DNA of 64,000 nucleotides from Actinokineospora bangkokensis (GTDB lineage Bacteria; Actinomycetota; Actinomycetes; Mycobacteriales; Pseudonocardiaceae). Shown piece after piece: positions 10,158 to 21,180 of this stretch. The notes under the pieces are model-generated. The model was given only the letters and a program-made list of their open reading frames with translations. It had not been told where the DNA came from and ran no database searches. Position numbers and translations under genes: made by a program. The stretch is from positions 1 to 64,000 of the forward strand of contig NZ_MKQR01000025.1 of assembly GCF_001940455.1 (NCBI RefSeq), in the 5' to 3' direction. Position 1 is the stretch's first letter. Each line of letters starts with the position of its first letter.

Positions 10158-10309
10158 GGTGCCCCTCAACCCGTACCTGTTCGTCCGATTGACAGCCAAC
10201 GTACCGGTCGCCACCGACAGTTTTGGGGCGTTCGCCGGAGTGCACCGGGGCAGGGGCACGGGTAGAACTGGGTGCCCGGTTGTTCCCGGTCCGAAGGGAA
10301 GAGGTCCAG

Positions 10310-12112
10310 ATGGGTGCTCGGCACCGCTTGGGCGCACTCTCCGCGGCGGTGCTGACCGCCGCCGGAGTCGCGCTGATCCCGGCAACACCGTCCGCGGCGA
10401 CCCCCGCGACCCCGGCCCCGCCCACCGGCCCGGTGGCCACCGGGCGCGGCGGGGCGGTCGTCTCCGACACCGTGCAGTCGACCGAGGCGGGCCTGTCGGT
10501 GCTGCGCCGCGGTGGCACCGCGGCCGACGCCGCCGTGGCGGTGGCGGCCACGCTCGGCGTCACCGACCCGTTCGTCGCGGGCCTCGGCGGCGGCGGCTAC
10601 TTCGTCTACTACGACGCCCGCACCGGCCGCGTGTCCACACTGGACGGCCGGGAGACCACCCCGCGCGCGGGCGACGAGAAGATGTTCGTCAACCCCGCCA
10701 CCGGCCAGCCCTACGACTTCGCCACGGCGGTCACCAGCGGCCTGTCCGTCGGCGTGCCCGGCATGCTCGCCACCTGGGAGCGCGCGTTGCAGAAGTGGGG
10801 CCGCTTCCGCCTCGCGGACACGCTGCGCCCGGCGATCGAGGTGGCCGACCGCGGCTACCCGCTCACCCCGGCGCTGCGCACCCAGATCGCGAACAACGAG
10901 TCACGGCTGCGCCAGTTCACCTCGTCGTCGGAGCTGTTCCTGCCGGGCGGCTCGGTGCCCGCGGTCGGCACGGTGCTGCGCAACCCCGACCTGGCCAACA
11001 CCTACCGCGACATCGCCCGCGGCGGCGCCAAGGCGTTCTACGGCGGCGCGGTCGGCCGCGACGTGGTGGACGCGGTGCAGAACCCGCCGCTGGCCCCTGA
11101 CCACACGATCACCCCGCCGCAGGGCCGGATGGTGCTCGACGACCTCAAGTCCTACAAGGTGGTCGACCAGGCGCCCACGCACATCCGCTACCGCGGCCTC
11201 GACGTCTACGGCATGGCGCCCTCCTCCAGCGGCGGCATCACCGTGGGCGAGTCGCTGAACATCCTGGAGAACTTCGACCTGCGGAAGATGGACCGCACGC
11301 AGGCCCTGCACCACTACCTGGAGGCCTCCAAGCTCGCCTACGCCGACCGGAACCGGTTCATCGGCGACCCCAGGTTCGTCAAGGTTCCGCAGGACGCGCT
11401 GCTGTCGGACCGGTACGCCGCCTCCCGCGCCTGCCTGATCGACCCCGCCAAGGCCGCCACCGCCCCCGTGGCGCCTGGCGACCCCGCCAAGCCGGGCTCG
11501 TGCAAGGCGGGCACGGCGACCGCCACCCCGGACACCGAGGTGCACACCAACCACTTCGTCGTGTCCGACGCGTGGGGCAACGTCGTCTCTTACACCAACA
11601 CCATCGAGCAGCTGGGCGGCAGCGCCATCGTCGTCCCGGACCGCGGCTTCCTGCTCAACAACGAGCTGACCGACTTCAACTTCGCCCCGACCCAGGGCAG
11701 CGCCCCGGACCCGAACCTGCCGGCGGCGGGCAAGCGGCCGCGGTCGAGCATGTCCCCGACGATCGTGCTCAAGGACGGCCGCCCGTGGCTGGCGGTGGGC
11801 TCCCCCGGCGGCTCGACGATCATCACCACCGTGCTCCAGGTGCTGGTCAACCGCATCGACCTGGGCATGTCCCTGCCGGAGGCCATCGCGGCGCCCCGGG
11901 CCAGCCAGCGCAACACCGCGGCGGTGACCGCCGAACCGGCGTTCATCTCCGGCGCGGGCGGGCTGACCGCGCTCGGCCACACCTTCAACCCGCAGGCCGA
12001 GATCGGCGTGGCGGCGGGCCTGGAGTTCCTGGGCAACGGCAAGGTGCTGGCCGTCGGTGAGCCGACGCGGCGCGGCGGCACCTCGGCGGGGGTGCTCTTC
12101 CCGACCCGCTGA
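10310..12112 (+). CDS. ggt: gamma-glutamyltransferase, exported
   Basis: A 600-residue gamma-glutamyltransferase that cleaves glutathione and related gamma-glutamyl compounds outside the cytoplasm. Residues 1-30 form a Sec-type signal peptide ending near PSAA. R114 in LDGRETT corresponds to the substrate-carboxylate arginine. T413 in HTNHFVVSD is the expected nucleophile, freed when the proenzyme cuts itself into large and small subunits. GSPGGSTIIT near the C-terminus forms the oxyanion region. The ATG at 10310 follows AGGGAAGAGG at good spacing; an in-frame upstream ATG at 10223 would add residues before the signal peptide and is unlikely. Transcribed alone, divergent from the WGR operon. 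Confidence 0.95.
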   Translation: MGARHRLGALSAAVLTAAGVALIPATPSAATPATPAPPTGPVATGRGGAVVSDTVQSTEAGLSVLRRGGTAADAAVAVAATLGVTDPFVAGLGGGGYFVYYDARTGRVSTLDGRETTPRAGDEKMFVNPATGQPYDFATAVTSGLSVGVPGMLATWERALQKWGRFRLADTLRPAIEVADRGYPLTPALRTQIANNESRLRQFTSSSELFLPGGSVPAVGTVLRNPDLANTYRDIARGGAKAFYGGAVGRDVVDAVQNPPLAPDHTITPPQGRMVLDDLKSYKVVDQAPTHIRYRGLDVYGMAPSSSGGITVGESLNILENFDLRKMDRTQALHHYLEASKLAYADRNRFIGDPRFVKVPQDALLSDRYAASRACLIDPAKAATAPVAPGDPAKPGSCKAGTATATPDTEVHTNHFVVSDAWGNVVSYTNTIEQLGGSAIVVPDRGFLLNNELTDFNFAPTQGSAPDPNLPAAGKRPRSSMSPTIVLKDGRPWLAVGSPGGSTIITTVLQVLVNRIDLGMSLPEAIAAPRASQRNTAAVTAEPAFISGAGGLTALGHTFNPQAEIGVAAGLEFLGNGKVLAVGEPTRRGGTSAGVLFPTR

Positions 12113-12122
12113 CCTGCGCTGC

Positions 12123-12156
12123 CCGGTGCCCGGCTCCCCTGGGGGCCGGGCACCGG
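12123..12156. terminator. bidirectional terminator between ggt and the small membrane gene
   Basis: Perfect 12-bp stem (CCGGTGCCCGGC paired with GCCGGGCACCGG) around a 10-base loop that can itself pair. It lies 10 bases after ggt and 4 bases from the convergent gene. There is no U-tract, as usual for actinobacterial terminators. Confidence 0.75.
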
Positions 12157-12160
12157 CGCG

Positions 12161-12454
12161 TCAGGAGGTGCCGTCGTCGAGCAGGGCCTTGATGGCCGCG
12201 CGCTCGTCGCCCGGGAACACCATGACCCGCAGCCCCTCGCCGTCCTCGGCGGGGACGGTCGTGGCGCGCACCCCGGCCTGCTTGAGCCGCTCCTCGACGA
12301 ACTGGGCCGCGGTGCGGCTGGGCACCTTGGCGATCTCGCGGAGCAGGCCGTAGTCCTTGCGGGTGTCGGAGGCGAACGACCAGCGCAGCACCAGCCCCAG
12401 CGCGCCGATCACCAGCAGCGCGACGAGGGTGAGGTAGGGGGCGGGCAGGTCCAT
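12161..12454 (-). CDS. small single-pass membrane protein
   Basis: A 97-residue protein with one transmembrane helix near residues 7-26 (LTLVALLVIGALGLVLRW) and a soluble C-terminal domain of mixed alpha/beta character (LKQAGVRATTVPAEDGEGLR). The domain size and pattern resemble small DUF2007- or SPOR-like modules, but I cannot assign a family. It is divergent from meaA, with 128 bases between the start codons, and its start ATG is the only good one. Function unknown. Confidence 0.65.
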   Translation of the reverse strand: MDLPAPYLTLVALLVIGALGLVLRWSFASDTRKDYGLLREIAKVPSRTAAQFVEERLKQAGVRATTVPAEDGEGLRVMVFPGDERAAIKALLDDGTS

Positions 12455-12541
12455 GCCGCCATCCTCCCGTCTTGACCGATCCGGTGCCGACCAGGGCGCC
12501 TTGTGAGCAACTGCACGGGGGCGATCTCTGTTACCGGCCAG

Positions 12542-12585
12542 TATCCTTCACCAAAACGTCGGTTGCTAACGGAGGTTAACCGGTG
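12542..12585 (+). promoter_or_regulatory. meaA promoter -10 and ribosome-binding site
   Basis: TATCCT (12542-12547) fits an actinobacterial -10. GGAGGT (12571-12576) sits six bases before the GTG at 12583 and fixes the meaA start. A GGTTAACC palindrome overlaps the Shine-Dalgarno region. No convincing -35 is seen. Confidence 0.55.
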
Positions 12586-14601
12586 CCGTACCCCACTGAT
12601 GGAGAGCGCGACCGCCCGTGGGTCATGCGGACCTACGCCGGCCACTCGTCCGCGGCCAAGTCCAACGAGCTCTACCGGCGCAACCTGGCCAAGGGCCAGA
12701 CGGGCCTGTCGGTCGCGTTCGACCTGCCGACCCAGACCGGGTACGACCCCGACCACGAGCTCGCCAAGGGCGAGGTGGGCAAGGTGGGCGTGCCGGTCAG
12801 CCACATCGGTGACATGCGCACCCTGTTCGACCAGATCCCGCTGGGCGGGGCGAACACGTCGATGACGATCAACGCGACGGCCATGTGGCTGCTGTCGCTC
12901 TACGTCACCGTGGCCCAGGAGCAGGCCGACGCCGAGGGCACCGACTGGCACGAGGTCGTCGGCCGCCTGGCGGGCACGACCCAGAACGACATCATCAAGG
13001 AGTACCTGTCGCGGGGCACCTACGTGTTCCCGCCCGGGCCCAGCCTGCGGCTGATCACCGACATGGTCGCCTACACGGTGCAGAACGTGCCGAAGTGGAA
13101 CCCGATCAACATCTGCAGCTACCACCTGCAGGAGGTCGGCGCGACCCCGGTGCAGGAGGTCGCCTACGCGATGTGCACGGCCATCGCGGTGCTCGACGCG
13201 GTGAAGAACTCCGGGCAGGTGCCGGAGGAGAAGTTCGGCGACGTGGTCGCCCGCATCTCGTTCTTCGTCAACGCGGGCGTGCGGTTCGTGGAGGAGATGT
13301 GCAAGATGCGCGCCTTCACCGAGCTGTGGGACGAGATCACCCGTGACCGCTACGGCATCGAGGACCCCAAGCACCGCCGGTTCCGCTACGGCGTGCAGGT
13401 CAACTCCCTGGGCCTGACCGAGGCGCAGCCGGAGAACAACGTGCAGCGCATCGTGCTGGAGATGCTGGCGGTGTCGCTGTCGCGCAAGGCCCGCGCCCGC
13501 GCGATCCAGCTGCCCGCCTGGAACGAGGCGCTGGGCCTGCCCCGGCCCTGGGACCAGCAGTGGGCGCTGCGCATGCAGCAGGTGCTCGCCTACGAGACCG
13601 ACCTGCTGGAGTACGAGGACATCTTCGACGGCTCCCCGGTGATCGAGGCGAAGGTCAACTCGATCCTGGAGGGCGCGCGCGCCGAGATCGACCGGGTGCA
13701 AGCCATGGGCGGCGCCGTCGCGGCCGTGGAGTCGGGCTACATGAAGACCCAGATGGTCGGCTCGCTGGCCGACCACCGCCGCCGCATCGAGGCGGGCGAG
13801 CAGGTCATCGTCGGGGTGAACAAGTTCGACACCACCGAGCCCAGCCCGCTGCAGGCCGAGGGCGCCAAGGCGATCGAGACCGTCGACCCGGTGGCCGAGC
13901 AGGAGGCCGTGGACGCCATCAAGCGCTGGCGGGCGGGCCGCGACGCCACCACCGTCGAGGACGCCCTCACCGGCTTGCGCGACGCCGCCAAGACCGACGC
14001 GAACCTGATGGAGGCCACGATCACCTGCGCGAAGGCCGGGGTCACCACCGGCGAGTGGGCCCAGGCCCTGCGCGAGGTCTTCGGCGAGTACCGCGCCCCC
14101 ACCGGCGTCTCCGGCGCCTCCGCCACCGGCGAGGCGGGCGCCGCCCTCGGCGCCGTCCGCGACCGGGTCAAGCAGACCGGCGAGGAGCTCGGCGAGCGCC
14201 TGCGCATGCTGGTCGGCAAGCCCGGCCTCGACGGCCACTCCAACGGCGCCGAGCAGATCGCCGTCCGCGCCCGCGACACCGGCTTCGAGGTCGTCTACCA
14301 GGGCATCCGCCTCACCGCCGACCAGATCGTCGCCGCCGCCGTCCAGGAGGGCGTGCACGTCGTCGGCCTCTCCATCCTCTCCGGCTCCCACCTCGACGCC
14401 GTCCCCGCCGTCGTCGAGGGCCTGCGCGCCGCGGGCGCGGGCGACATCCCCGTCGTCGTCGGCGGCATCATCCCCCCCGACGACGCCGCCGTCCTGACGG
14501 CCAAGGGCGTGGCCCGCGTCTTCACCCCCAAGGACTACGAGATGACCCAGATCATGAACGAGATCGTCGACGTCATCCGCGAGGCCAACGACCTGGCCTG
14601 A
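12583..14601 (+). CDS. meaA: B12-dependent acyl-CoA mutase MeaA (ethylmalonyl-CoA mutase type)
   Basis: A 672-residue adenosylcobalamin-dependent carbon-skeleton mutase. The N-terminal TIM barrel (to about residue 500) includes SVAFDLPTQTGYDPDH and GGANTSMTINA, typical of the methylmalonyl/ethylmalonyl-CoA mutase family. The C-terminal cobalamin domain carries D550-x-H552-x-x-G555, with H552 as the expected cobalt ligand. Both domains on one chain of about 670 residues is the MeaA/Ecm layout, not the two-subunit MutAB. Expected reaction is isomerisation of ethylmalonyl-CoA to methylsuccinyl-CoA. No ccr gene lies next to it. Substrate assignment is by family; related isobutyryl-type mutases cannot be fully excluded. 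Confidence 0.88.
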   Translation: MPYPTDGERDRPWVMRTYAGHSSAAKSNELYRRNLAKGQTGLSVAFDLPTQTGYDPDHELAKGEVGKVGVPVSHIGDMRTLFDQIPLGGANTSMTINATAMWLLSLYVTVAQEQADAEGTDWHEVVGRLAGTTQNDIIKEYLSRGTYVFPPGPSLRLITDMVAYTVQNVPKWNPINICSYHLQEVGATPVQEVAYAMCTAIAVLDAVKNSGQVPEEKFGDVVARISFFVNAGVRFVEEMCKMRAFTELWDEITRDRYGIEDPKHRRFRYGVQVNSLGLTEAQPENNVQRIVLEMLAVSLSRKARARAIQLPAWNEALGLPRPWDQQWALRMQQVLAYETDLLEYEDIFDGSPVIEAKVNSILEGARAEIDRVQAMGGAVAAVESGYMKTQMVGSLADHRRRIEAGEQVIVGVNKFDTTEPSPLQAEGAKAIETVDPVAEQEAVDAIKRWRAGRDATTVEDALTGLRDAAKTDANLMEATITCAKAGVTTGEWAQALREVFGEYRAPTGVSGASATGEAGAALGAVRDRVKQTGEELGERLRMLVGKPGLDGHSNGAEQIAVRARDTGFEVVYQGIRLTADQIVAAAVQEGVHVVGLSILSGSHLDAVPAVVEGLRAAGAGDIPVVVGGIIPPDDAAVLTAKGVARVFTPKDYEMTQIMNEIVDVIREANDLA

Positions 14602-14612
14602 CCCCCGCCACC

Positions 14613-14642
14613 AGGGGCGGGTTCCTCCGGGAACCCGCCCCT
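14613..14642 (+). terminator. meaA terminator
   Basis: Perfect 12-bp stem (AGGGGCGGGTTC with GAACCCGCCCCT), six-base loop, 11 bases after the meaA stop. Confidence 0.8.
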
Positions 14643-14763
14643 GCCGCATTGCTCACCACGGCGCCACCCACGAACCGGCCCCGCTGTGCGTTGGCCCTGC
14701 CGGTTGGTCCTGTTCGCGACGGCCATCCCCAAGCCCCCGGCCCCCATCAACCACTCGGCCGAG

Positions 14764-14850
14764 TTGTCCACAGCCCTTTCGCGGTGGTCAAGTTCCGTCG
14801 CCCCCCACCGGTAACGTTGAAAACAGGGGTCCCCTTGCCCGGGCTACCCC
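14764..14850 (+). repeat. composite repeat A, copy 1
   Basis: Starts with TTGTCCACA (14764-14772). The core GTAACGTTGAAAACA begins at 14811, 47 bases downstream, and runs into GGGGTCCCC and a GC hairpin closing with ACCCC, which pairs GGGGT perfectly. Same order and spacing as four further copies at 39.8, 40.1, 40.3 and 43.0 kb. Confidence 0.85.
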
Positions 14851-14930
14851 CGCGCCAGCCTGGGTCAAAGTGGCACGAGAAGACACCAAGGCGACCACCC
14901 CCACAAACCGAGTCCGGACAGCAGGCACTG

Positions 14931-15076
14931 CCCGGTTGGGTGGATTCGCTTGGTCGGGGGTGACGATCATGTGCTATCCAAACGGGACGGGCGGGCGTCT
15001 TTTCAGCCCGCCTTTTCCCCGCCCGCAGCACATGATCGTCATAGGGGCCCCGACCAAGCGGATCCACCCAACCGGG
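14931..15076 (-). repeat. long inverted repeat B, copy 1
   Basis: The left arm (14931-14975) and right arm (15027-15076) are imperfect inverted repeats. Both contain the stretch CGCTTGGTCGGGG and both end inward with GACGATCATGTGCT. The right arm has a five-base insertion. The centre has its own GGCGGGC hairpin and an AAAAGG tract when read on the minus strand. Read on the minus strand it aligns with copy 2 at 54.1 kb. Confidence 0.85.
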
Positions 15077-15106
15077 CCCACCACCCAAACCCCCGCTTGT
15101 CCAAAG

Positions 15107-15122
15107 CCCCGCGGCAGCGGGG
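15107..15122 (-). terminator. short hairpin after the DUF2550 gene
   Basis: Six-bp stem CCCCGC/GCGGGG with a GGCA loop, 11 bases past the stop of the minus-strand DUF2550 gene. Short, so only a possible terminator. Confidence 0.4.
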
Positions 15123-15132
15123 AAGCACGGGG

Positions 15133-15576
15133 TCAAGAAGCCCAGGGGATGCGACGCCCGGGAGGAGCGCTCTCCAACCAGGAGAGGAACCCGGTGAGCG
15201 CGTCGGGCGCCATGGCGATCTCGAAGGGCGGGATGCCGGTGCCCGCGGGCGGCTCGAACCGCAGCACCTTGGAGCCGAGCGGCATGTTGGGGGTCTCGCC
15301 GCGCTCGGGGTCGCGCCGGGAGGCGATCTCCAGGACCTCCCGGCTGATCCGGCGGTCCGGGCCCGCCTTGAGGCTCAGCGCGCGGAACCAGGCGAACTCG
15401 TCGCCCTGGTAGCGGGCGACGCCGAGGTGCCAGCCCTTGCCGGAGTCGTCGGCCCTGGCGCGCATGGCGACGTGCACGCCGCCGGAGCGCAGCAGCCGCA
15501 GGCGGCGGTAGACGAGGGCGAGCAGGACGAGCAGGACCGCGGCCAGGAGCACCACCACCACCGAGCTGATGTCCAC
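15133..15576 (-). CDS. DUF2550 family membrane-anchored protein
   Basis: A 147-residue protein with one N-terminal transmembrane helix (SSVVVVLLAAVLLVLLALVY) and a cytoplasmic domain containing RGGVHVAMRA-like and WHLGVARYQGDEFAWFR segments. This matches DUF2550, the gene that follows atpC across actinobacteria (Rv1312 in M. tuberculosis). It starts 29 bases after atpC and is presumably co-transcribed with it. Function unknown. Confidence 0.85.
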   Translation of the reverse strand: MDISSVVVVLLAAVLLVLLALVYRRLRLLRSGGVHVAMRARADDSGKGWHLGVARYQGDEFAWFRALSLKAGPDRRISREVLEIASRRDPERGETPNMPLGSKVLRFEPPAGTGIPPFEIAMAPDALTGFLSWLESAPPGRRIPWAS

Positions 15577-15605
15577 CGGCCGCTCCCCTGCCCGCTAGGC
15601 CGTCA

Positions 15606-15971
15606 TCAGGCCGTCTGCTCGGCGGCGCGGAGCTGGGCCGCGGCCCTGGTCCTGGTCGCGTCGTCGTCGGCGGTGAGGGCGGAGCGGGCAGCGGAGACGT
15701 CGATCTCGGTGGAGAGCTCGGCGGCCTCGGCGAGGATGCTCACCGCGTCGGCGGTGACGGAGAGGAAGCCGCCGTAGACCGCGGCGACGACGGTCTCGCC
15801 GTCGGCGGTGCGGATCTTGACCACGCCGCCCTCGACGAGCTGGCCGAGCACCGGCTCGTGGCCCGGCATGATGCCGATCTCGCCCTCGGTGGTCTGGGCG
15901 ACCACGAAGGTGCCCGTGCCCGACCAGAGGCGTCGTTCCACGGCGACCAGTTGGACGGACATCTCGGCCAC
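15606..15971 (-). CDS. atpC: ATP synthase F1 epsilon subunit
   Basis: A 121-residue epsilon subunit: N-terminal beta-sandwich ([31 protein letters not shown]) and a C-terminal helical hairpin. It couples the central stalk to the c-ring and inhibits ATP hydrolysis. The GTG at 15971 follows AAGGAG. Unusually, it is separated from atpD by 329 bases that hold a 20-bp terminator hairpin and a -10-like element, so it may be transcribed on its own together with the DUF2550 gene. Confidence 0.93.
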   Translation of the reverse strand: MAEMSVQLVAVERRLWSGTGTFVVAQTTEGEIGIMPGHEPVLGQLVEGGVVKIRTADGETVVAAVYGGFLSVTADAVSILAEAAELSTEIDVSAARSALTADDDATRTRAAAQLRAAEQTA

Positions 15972-16031
15972 GGGGTGCTCCTTCGGGTCGGGACTCGGGC
16001 CGGGCAGCGGTGACGCGCCCGGTCGGGGTCC

Positions 16032-16037
16032 AGTCTA
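16032..16037 (-). promoter_or_regulatory. candidate -10 element for atpC
   Basis: Reads TAGACT on the minus strand, about 60 bases before the atpC start and downstream of the atpD terminator. It matches the actinobacterial TAnnnT pattern; no good -35 is visible. Confidence 0.4.
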
Positions 16038-16240
16038 GTCGGACGCGGCGCGCGATCCCCAGGCAGGCCGGTGTCGCCGCGCACAGGACAACCCGATCGA
16101 CCGAGGCCGCCCGCACCCCGTTCCGGGCACCGGGGCTCTCCTGGCGCCGCAGGGCAACCGCGACAGGCGATCGGGGTCATCCTGCCGAGTGGTCCCTCCC
16201 CGCGTCCTGTCACGCCACTGGGCCGCCGCACCCCGGGACG

Positions 16241-16285
16241 CACCGAGGCCCGGTGCCCCCAGCTGGGGGGCACCGGGCCTCGGTG
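16241..16285 (-). terminator. strong terminator after atpD
   Basis: Perfect 20-bp stem: CACCGAGGCCCGGTGCCCCC (16241-16260) pairs with 16266-16285, with the five-base loop AGCTG. It begins 15 bases after the atpD stop on the minus strand. Confidence 0.85.
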
Positions 16286-16300
16286 AGCGGCTGGCGGGCC

Positions 16301-17746
<1,446 letters not shown>

Positions 17747-18670
17747 TTATTCATCACTTCCTGCGGCCGAGAGCGCCTCGACGCCGCCGACGATCTCGCT
17801 GATCTCCTGGGTGATCTGCGCCTGGCGAACCTGGTTGGCAACGCGGGTGAAGCTGCGGACGAGCTCGTCGGCGTTGTCGGTGGCCGCCTTCATGGCCGTC
17901 CGCCGGGCCGCCGACTCCGAGGCCGCCGACTCCAGCAGCGCCGCGAAGATCCGCGTGTTGACGTACTTCGGGAGCAGGTTGTCCAGCAGCACCTCGGCGC
18001 TGGGCTCGAACGAGTACGCCGAGCTGAGGGTCTGCTCGGAGTACTCGACCTCCATCGGGGCGACCCGGGTGGCGGTCGGGCGCTGCGACAGCATGGACAC
18101 GAACTCCGTGTAGACCACGTGCAGCTCGTCCACGCCGAGCACGCCGTCGGGACCGGGCTGGTCGCCCTCGTCGTCGGCGCCCCGCAGGAACGCCTCGACG
18201 AGGGTGTCGCCCGCCGCGGCGGCGTCGGTGTACCCCGGGGCCTCGGAGAACCCGCTCCAGCTGCCCGCCACCTCGCGGTTGCGGAACCGGTAGTAGTTCA
18301 GGCCCTTGCGGCCGATCACGTACACCACCGGCGTCTTGCCCTGCTCGCGCAGCAGCGCTTGCAGCTCCTCGGCGGCGCGCAGCACGTTGGCGTTGTAGCC
18401 GCCGCACAGGCCCCGGTCGGAGGTGATGACGACGACGGCCGCCCGGCCGGTGCGCCCGCGCTCGACCAGCAGCGGCGAGTCCAGGTTGGACGAGCCGGTG
18501 GCCAGCTCGGTGAGCACCGAGGTGATCTCGTCCGAGTACGGCTTGGCCGCCGCGACCCGGGCCTGCGCGCGGCTGATCCGCGAGGTGGCGATCAGCTCCT
18601 GCGCCTTGAAGATCTTCTTGAACGACTGGGCGGAGCGGATCCGCTGTCGGATTTCCCGGAGTTGCGCCAT
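17747..18670 (-). CDS. atpG: ATP synthase F1 gamma subunit
   Basis: A 307-residue central-stalk subunit. The N-terminal [19 protein letters not shown] helix and the C-terminal helix ([12 protein letters not shown]) form the rotor coiled coil; [10 protein letters not shown] is the conserved central motif. The insertion around residues 190-215 is common in actinobacteria. It sits four bases after atpA. Confidence 0.97.
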   Translation of the reverse strand: MAQLREIRQRIRSAQSFKKIFKAQELIATSRISRAQARVAAAKPYSDEITSVLTELATGSSNLDSPLLVERGRTGRAAVVVITSDRGLCGGYNANVLRAAEELQALLREQGKTPVVYVIGRKGLNYYRFRNREVAGSWSGFSEAPGYTDAAAAGDTLVEAFLRGADDEGDQPGPDGVLGVDELHVVYTEFVSMLSQRPTATRVAPMEVEYSEQTLSSAYSFEPSAEVLLDNLLPKYVNTRIFAALLESAASESAARRTAMKAATDNADELVRSFTRVANQVRQAQITQEISEIVGGVEALSAAGSDE

Positions 18671-18674
18671 GTCG

Positions 18675-20318
18675 TCAGGCCTTCGGCTGCGACTTGTTGA
18701 CCTTCACCGTCTCCTGGCCGACCTCGGACTCGGCCATCGCGTCGGCCTGGTCGCCGGTGCCCAGCGGGGTGCCGTCGCCCGCGGTGAAGGACTTCTTGAA
18801 CTCCTGCACCGCCGCCTGCAGGCGCTCGATGTTGTCGTCGGTGAGCTTCTTGTCGGTGCGGATCTCGTCGAGGATGCCCGCGTGCCGGTGCCGGATGTTG
18901 TCCAGCAGCTCGGTCTCGAAGCGGCGCACGTCGTCGACGGCCACGTCGTCGAGGAAGCCCTTGGTGCCGACGAAGATGGAGACGACCTGCTCCTCCATCG
19001 CGACCGGGGAGTACTGGCCCTGCTTGAGCAGCTCCATCATCCGGGTGCCGCGCTCGAGCTGGGCCTTGGAGGTGGCGTCGAGGTCGGAGGCGAAGGCGGC
19101 GAAGGCCTCCAGCTCGCGGTACTGGGCCAGCTCCAGGCGCAGCGTCGAGGCGACCGACTTCATGGCCTTGGTCTGCGCGGCGGTGCCGACGCGCGAGACC
19201 GAGGTGCCGACGTTCACCGCGGGCCGCTGGCCCGAGTTGAACAGGTCGGACTCCAGGAAGCACTGGCCGTCGGTGATGGAGATGACGTTGGTGGGGATGT
19301 AGGCGGAGATGTCGTTCGCCTTGGTCTCGATGATCGGCAGGCCGGTCATCGAGCCGCCACCGAGGTCGTCGGACAGCTTCGCGCAGCGCTCCAGCAGGCG
19401 GGAGTGCAGGTAGAAGACGTCGCCGGGGTAGGCCTCGCGGCCCGGCGGGCGGCGCAGCAGCAGCGAGATCGCGCGGTAGGCCTCGGCCTGCTTGGTCAGG
19501 TCGTCGAAGATGATCAGGACGTGCTTGCCCTGGTACATCCAGTGCTGGCCGAGCGCGGAGCCGGTGTAGGGCGCCAGCCACTTGAAGCCCGCGGAGTCCG
19601 AGGCGGGGGCGGCGACGATGGTGGTGTACTCCATCGCGCCCGCGTCCTCCAGCGCGGCCTTGACGCCCGCGATGGTGGAGCCCTTCTGGCCGATCGCGAC
19701 GTAGATGCAGCGGACCTGCTGCTTCGGGTCGCCGGTCGCCCAGGCCTTCTTCTGGTTGATGATGGTGTCGACGCAGACCGTGGTCTTGCCGGTCTTGCGG
19801 TCACCGATGATCAGCTGGCGCTGGCCGCGGCCGATCGGGGTCATCGCGTCGATGGCCTTGATGCCGGTGGGCATCGGCTCCTCGACCGGCTGGCGCTGCA
19901 CCACGGTCGCGGCCTGCAGCTCCAGCGCGCGGTTGTCCTCGGCCTCGATGTCGCCGAGGCCGTCGATCGGGGCGCCGAGCGGGTCGATGACCCGGCCGAG
20001 GAAGGCGTCGCCGACGGGCACCGACAGCACCCGGCCGGTCCGCTTGACCTCCTGGCCCTCCTCGATCTTGTCGTAGTCGCCGAGGATGGCCGCGCCGATC
20101 TCGCGGGCGTCCAGGTTCAGCGCCACGCCGACGATGCCGCCGGGGAACTCCAGCAGCTCGTTGGCCATGGCCGAGGGCAGGCCCTCCACGTGGGCGATGC
20201 CGTCACCGGTGTCGGCCACGACCCCGACCTCTTCCCGGTTGACGTCCGGGGAGTAGCTGGAGACGTAGTTCTCGATCGCACTGCGGATCTCGTCCGACGA
20301 GATCGTCAGCTCCGCCAT
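18675..20318 (-). CDS. atpA: ATP synthase F1 alpha subunit
   Basis: A 547-residue non-catalytic alpha subunit with P-loop GDRKTGKT (residues 172-179). The ATG at 20318 begins the standard [18 protein letters not shown]; the frame stays open far upstream through atpH, but that extension has no homology. The longer C-terminus after residue 510 is typical of actinobacteria. Part of the atpBEFHAGD operon. Confidence 0.98.
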   Translation of the reverse strand: MAELTISSDEIRSAIENYVSSYSPDVNREEVGVVADTGDGIAHVEGLPSAMANELLEFPGGIVGVALNLDAREIGAAILGDYDKIEEGQEVKRTGRVLSVPVGDAFLGRVIDPLGAPIDGLGDIEAEDNRALELQAATVVQRQPVEEPMPTGIKAIDAMTPIGRGQRQLIIGDRKTGKTTVCVDTIINQKKAWATGDPKQQVRCIYVAIGQKGSTIAGVKAALEDAGAMEYTTIVAAPASDSAGFKWLAPYTGSALGQHWMYQGKHVLIIFDDLTKQAEAYRAISLLLRRPPGREAYPGDVFYLHSRLLERCAKLSDDLGGGSMTGLPIIETKANDISAYIPTNVISITDGQCFLESDLFNSGQRPAVNVGTSVSRVGTAAQTKAMKSVASTLRLELAQYRELEAFAAFASDLDATSKAQLERGTRMMELLKQGQYSPVAMEEQVVSIFVGTKGFLDDVAVDDVRRFETELLDNIRHRHAGILDEIRTDKKLTDDNIERLQAAVQEFKKSFTAGDGTPLGTGDQADAMAESEVGQETVKVNKSQPKA

Positions 20319-20359
20319 GTCGTTCCTGCTCTCGCTTCGTTTCTGGAAAGTTCTCGGGG

Positions 20360-21169
20360 TCAGGCGAACCGGCGCCGCAGCGCGTCGAGCCGTCCGCGGG
20401 TGCTGCCGTCGATGACCTCGTCGCCGACCTTGATCACCAGGCCGCCGCCGAGGTCGGGGTCGACCTCCAGGTGCAGGGCGATCGGGCGGGAGTAGATCCG
20501 CTGCAGCGAGCTGGTGAGCCGGTCCTGCTGCTCCGCCGAGAGCGGACCGGCCGACACCACGTGCGCGACCGAGCGCTCGCGGCGGCGGGCCGCCGCCGCG
20601 GCCAGCGCCTCCAGGCCGGTCACCAGGCCGCGGCCGCGCGGCTGGGCCACCAGGTTCTCCACCAGCGTGGCGGTGGCGGCGGTGACCTTGCCGCCGAGCA
20701 GGTCGCGGACCAGCGACACCCGCCCCTCGGCGGGGGCGTTGCGGTCGGTCAGCGCCCGCTCCAGCTCGGTCTGGTCGGCCACGATGCGGCCGAACCGGAA
20801 CAGCTCGTCCTCGACCGAGTCCAGCTCGCCCACCCGCTCGGCGGAGACCAGGACCGCGGTCGTGGCCAGCGACTCCAGGCCGTCGACCAGTTCGCGGGGG
20901 GAGGACCAGCGGGCCCCCACGGCGGCGGAGACCACCGCGAGGGTCGCGTCCGAGACCTTGCCGGTCAGCAGGCTGGTGGCCAGCCCCTGGCGGGCGGCGG
21001 GCTCGGTGGACGAGTCGGCCAGGGTGCGGCGCAGGCCGACCTCCCGGTCGAGCAGGCCCGCGACGGCGAACAGCTCGCCGCCCAGGCCGTCCGCGCCGCC
21101 CTCGGCCACGTCGAGCAGGGTCAGCTCGACGGCGGCGAGGGCTTCCCGGCTCGCGGCGTGGAATGTCAT
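20360..21169 (-). CDS. atpH: ATP synthase F1 delta subunit
   Basis: A 269-residue peripheral-stalk delta subunit (OSCP type). The C-terminal [23 protein letters not shown] is the family signature. It is about 90 residues longer than the E. coli protein, as in Streptomyces, but is not fused to a second b subunit as in mycobacteria. It begins 11 bases after atpF. Confidence 0.96.
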   Translation of the reverse strand: MTFHAASREALAAVELTLLDVAEGGADGLGGELFAVAGLLDREVGLRRTLADSSTEPAARQGLATSLLTGKVSDATLAVVSAAVGARWSSPRELVDGLESLATTAVLVSAERVGELDSVEDELFRFGRIVADQTELERALTDRNAPAEGRVSLVRDLLGGKVTAATATLVENLVAQPRGRGLVTGLEALAAAAARRRERSVAHVVSAGPLSAEQQDRLTSSLQRIYSRPIALHLEVDPDLGGGLVIKVGDEVIDGSTRGRLDALRRRFA

Positions 21170-21180
21170 CTGCGCGTCCC

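Larger units (their letters stand above)
14602..15132. other. 531-bp convergent intergenic region with terminator, repeat A1 and repeat B1
   Basis: No coding region is supported here. From left to right it holds the meaA terminator, one copy of composite repeat A, one copy of long inverted repeat B, and a short hairpin before the end of the DUF2550 gene. The two repeats are listed separately. Confidence 0.8.
15972..16300. other. 329-bp gap between atpD and atpC
   Basis: Contains the atpD terminator hairpin next to atpD and a TAGACT element and ribosome-binding site next to atpC. No coding region is supported. Most actinobacteria have only a short spacer here. Confidence 0.75.

Noticed and set aside
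6084-10265. Very long plus-strand open frame (about 1,390 codons) opposite the MoxR and WGR/DUF4132 genes
   Set aside because: It is antisense to two genes with clear motifs, has low-complexity Gly/Arg/His composition and no ribosome-binding site; long shadow frames are normal at this GC content.
12455-12582. Cobalamin riboswitch before meaA
   Set aside because: The intergenic space is only 128 bases and shows none of the conserved B12-box structure.
14811-14850. Repeat A core as a sigma-type promoter (TAACGT as -10)
   Set aside because: TARCGT fits TAnnnT, but there is no conserved -35 at 17-19 bases in the five copies; the conserved block lies too close. Promoter activity is not excluded but not supported.
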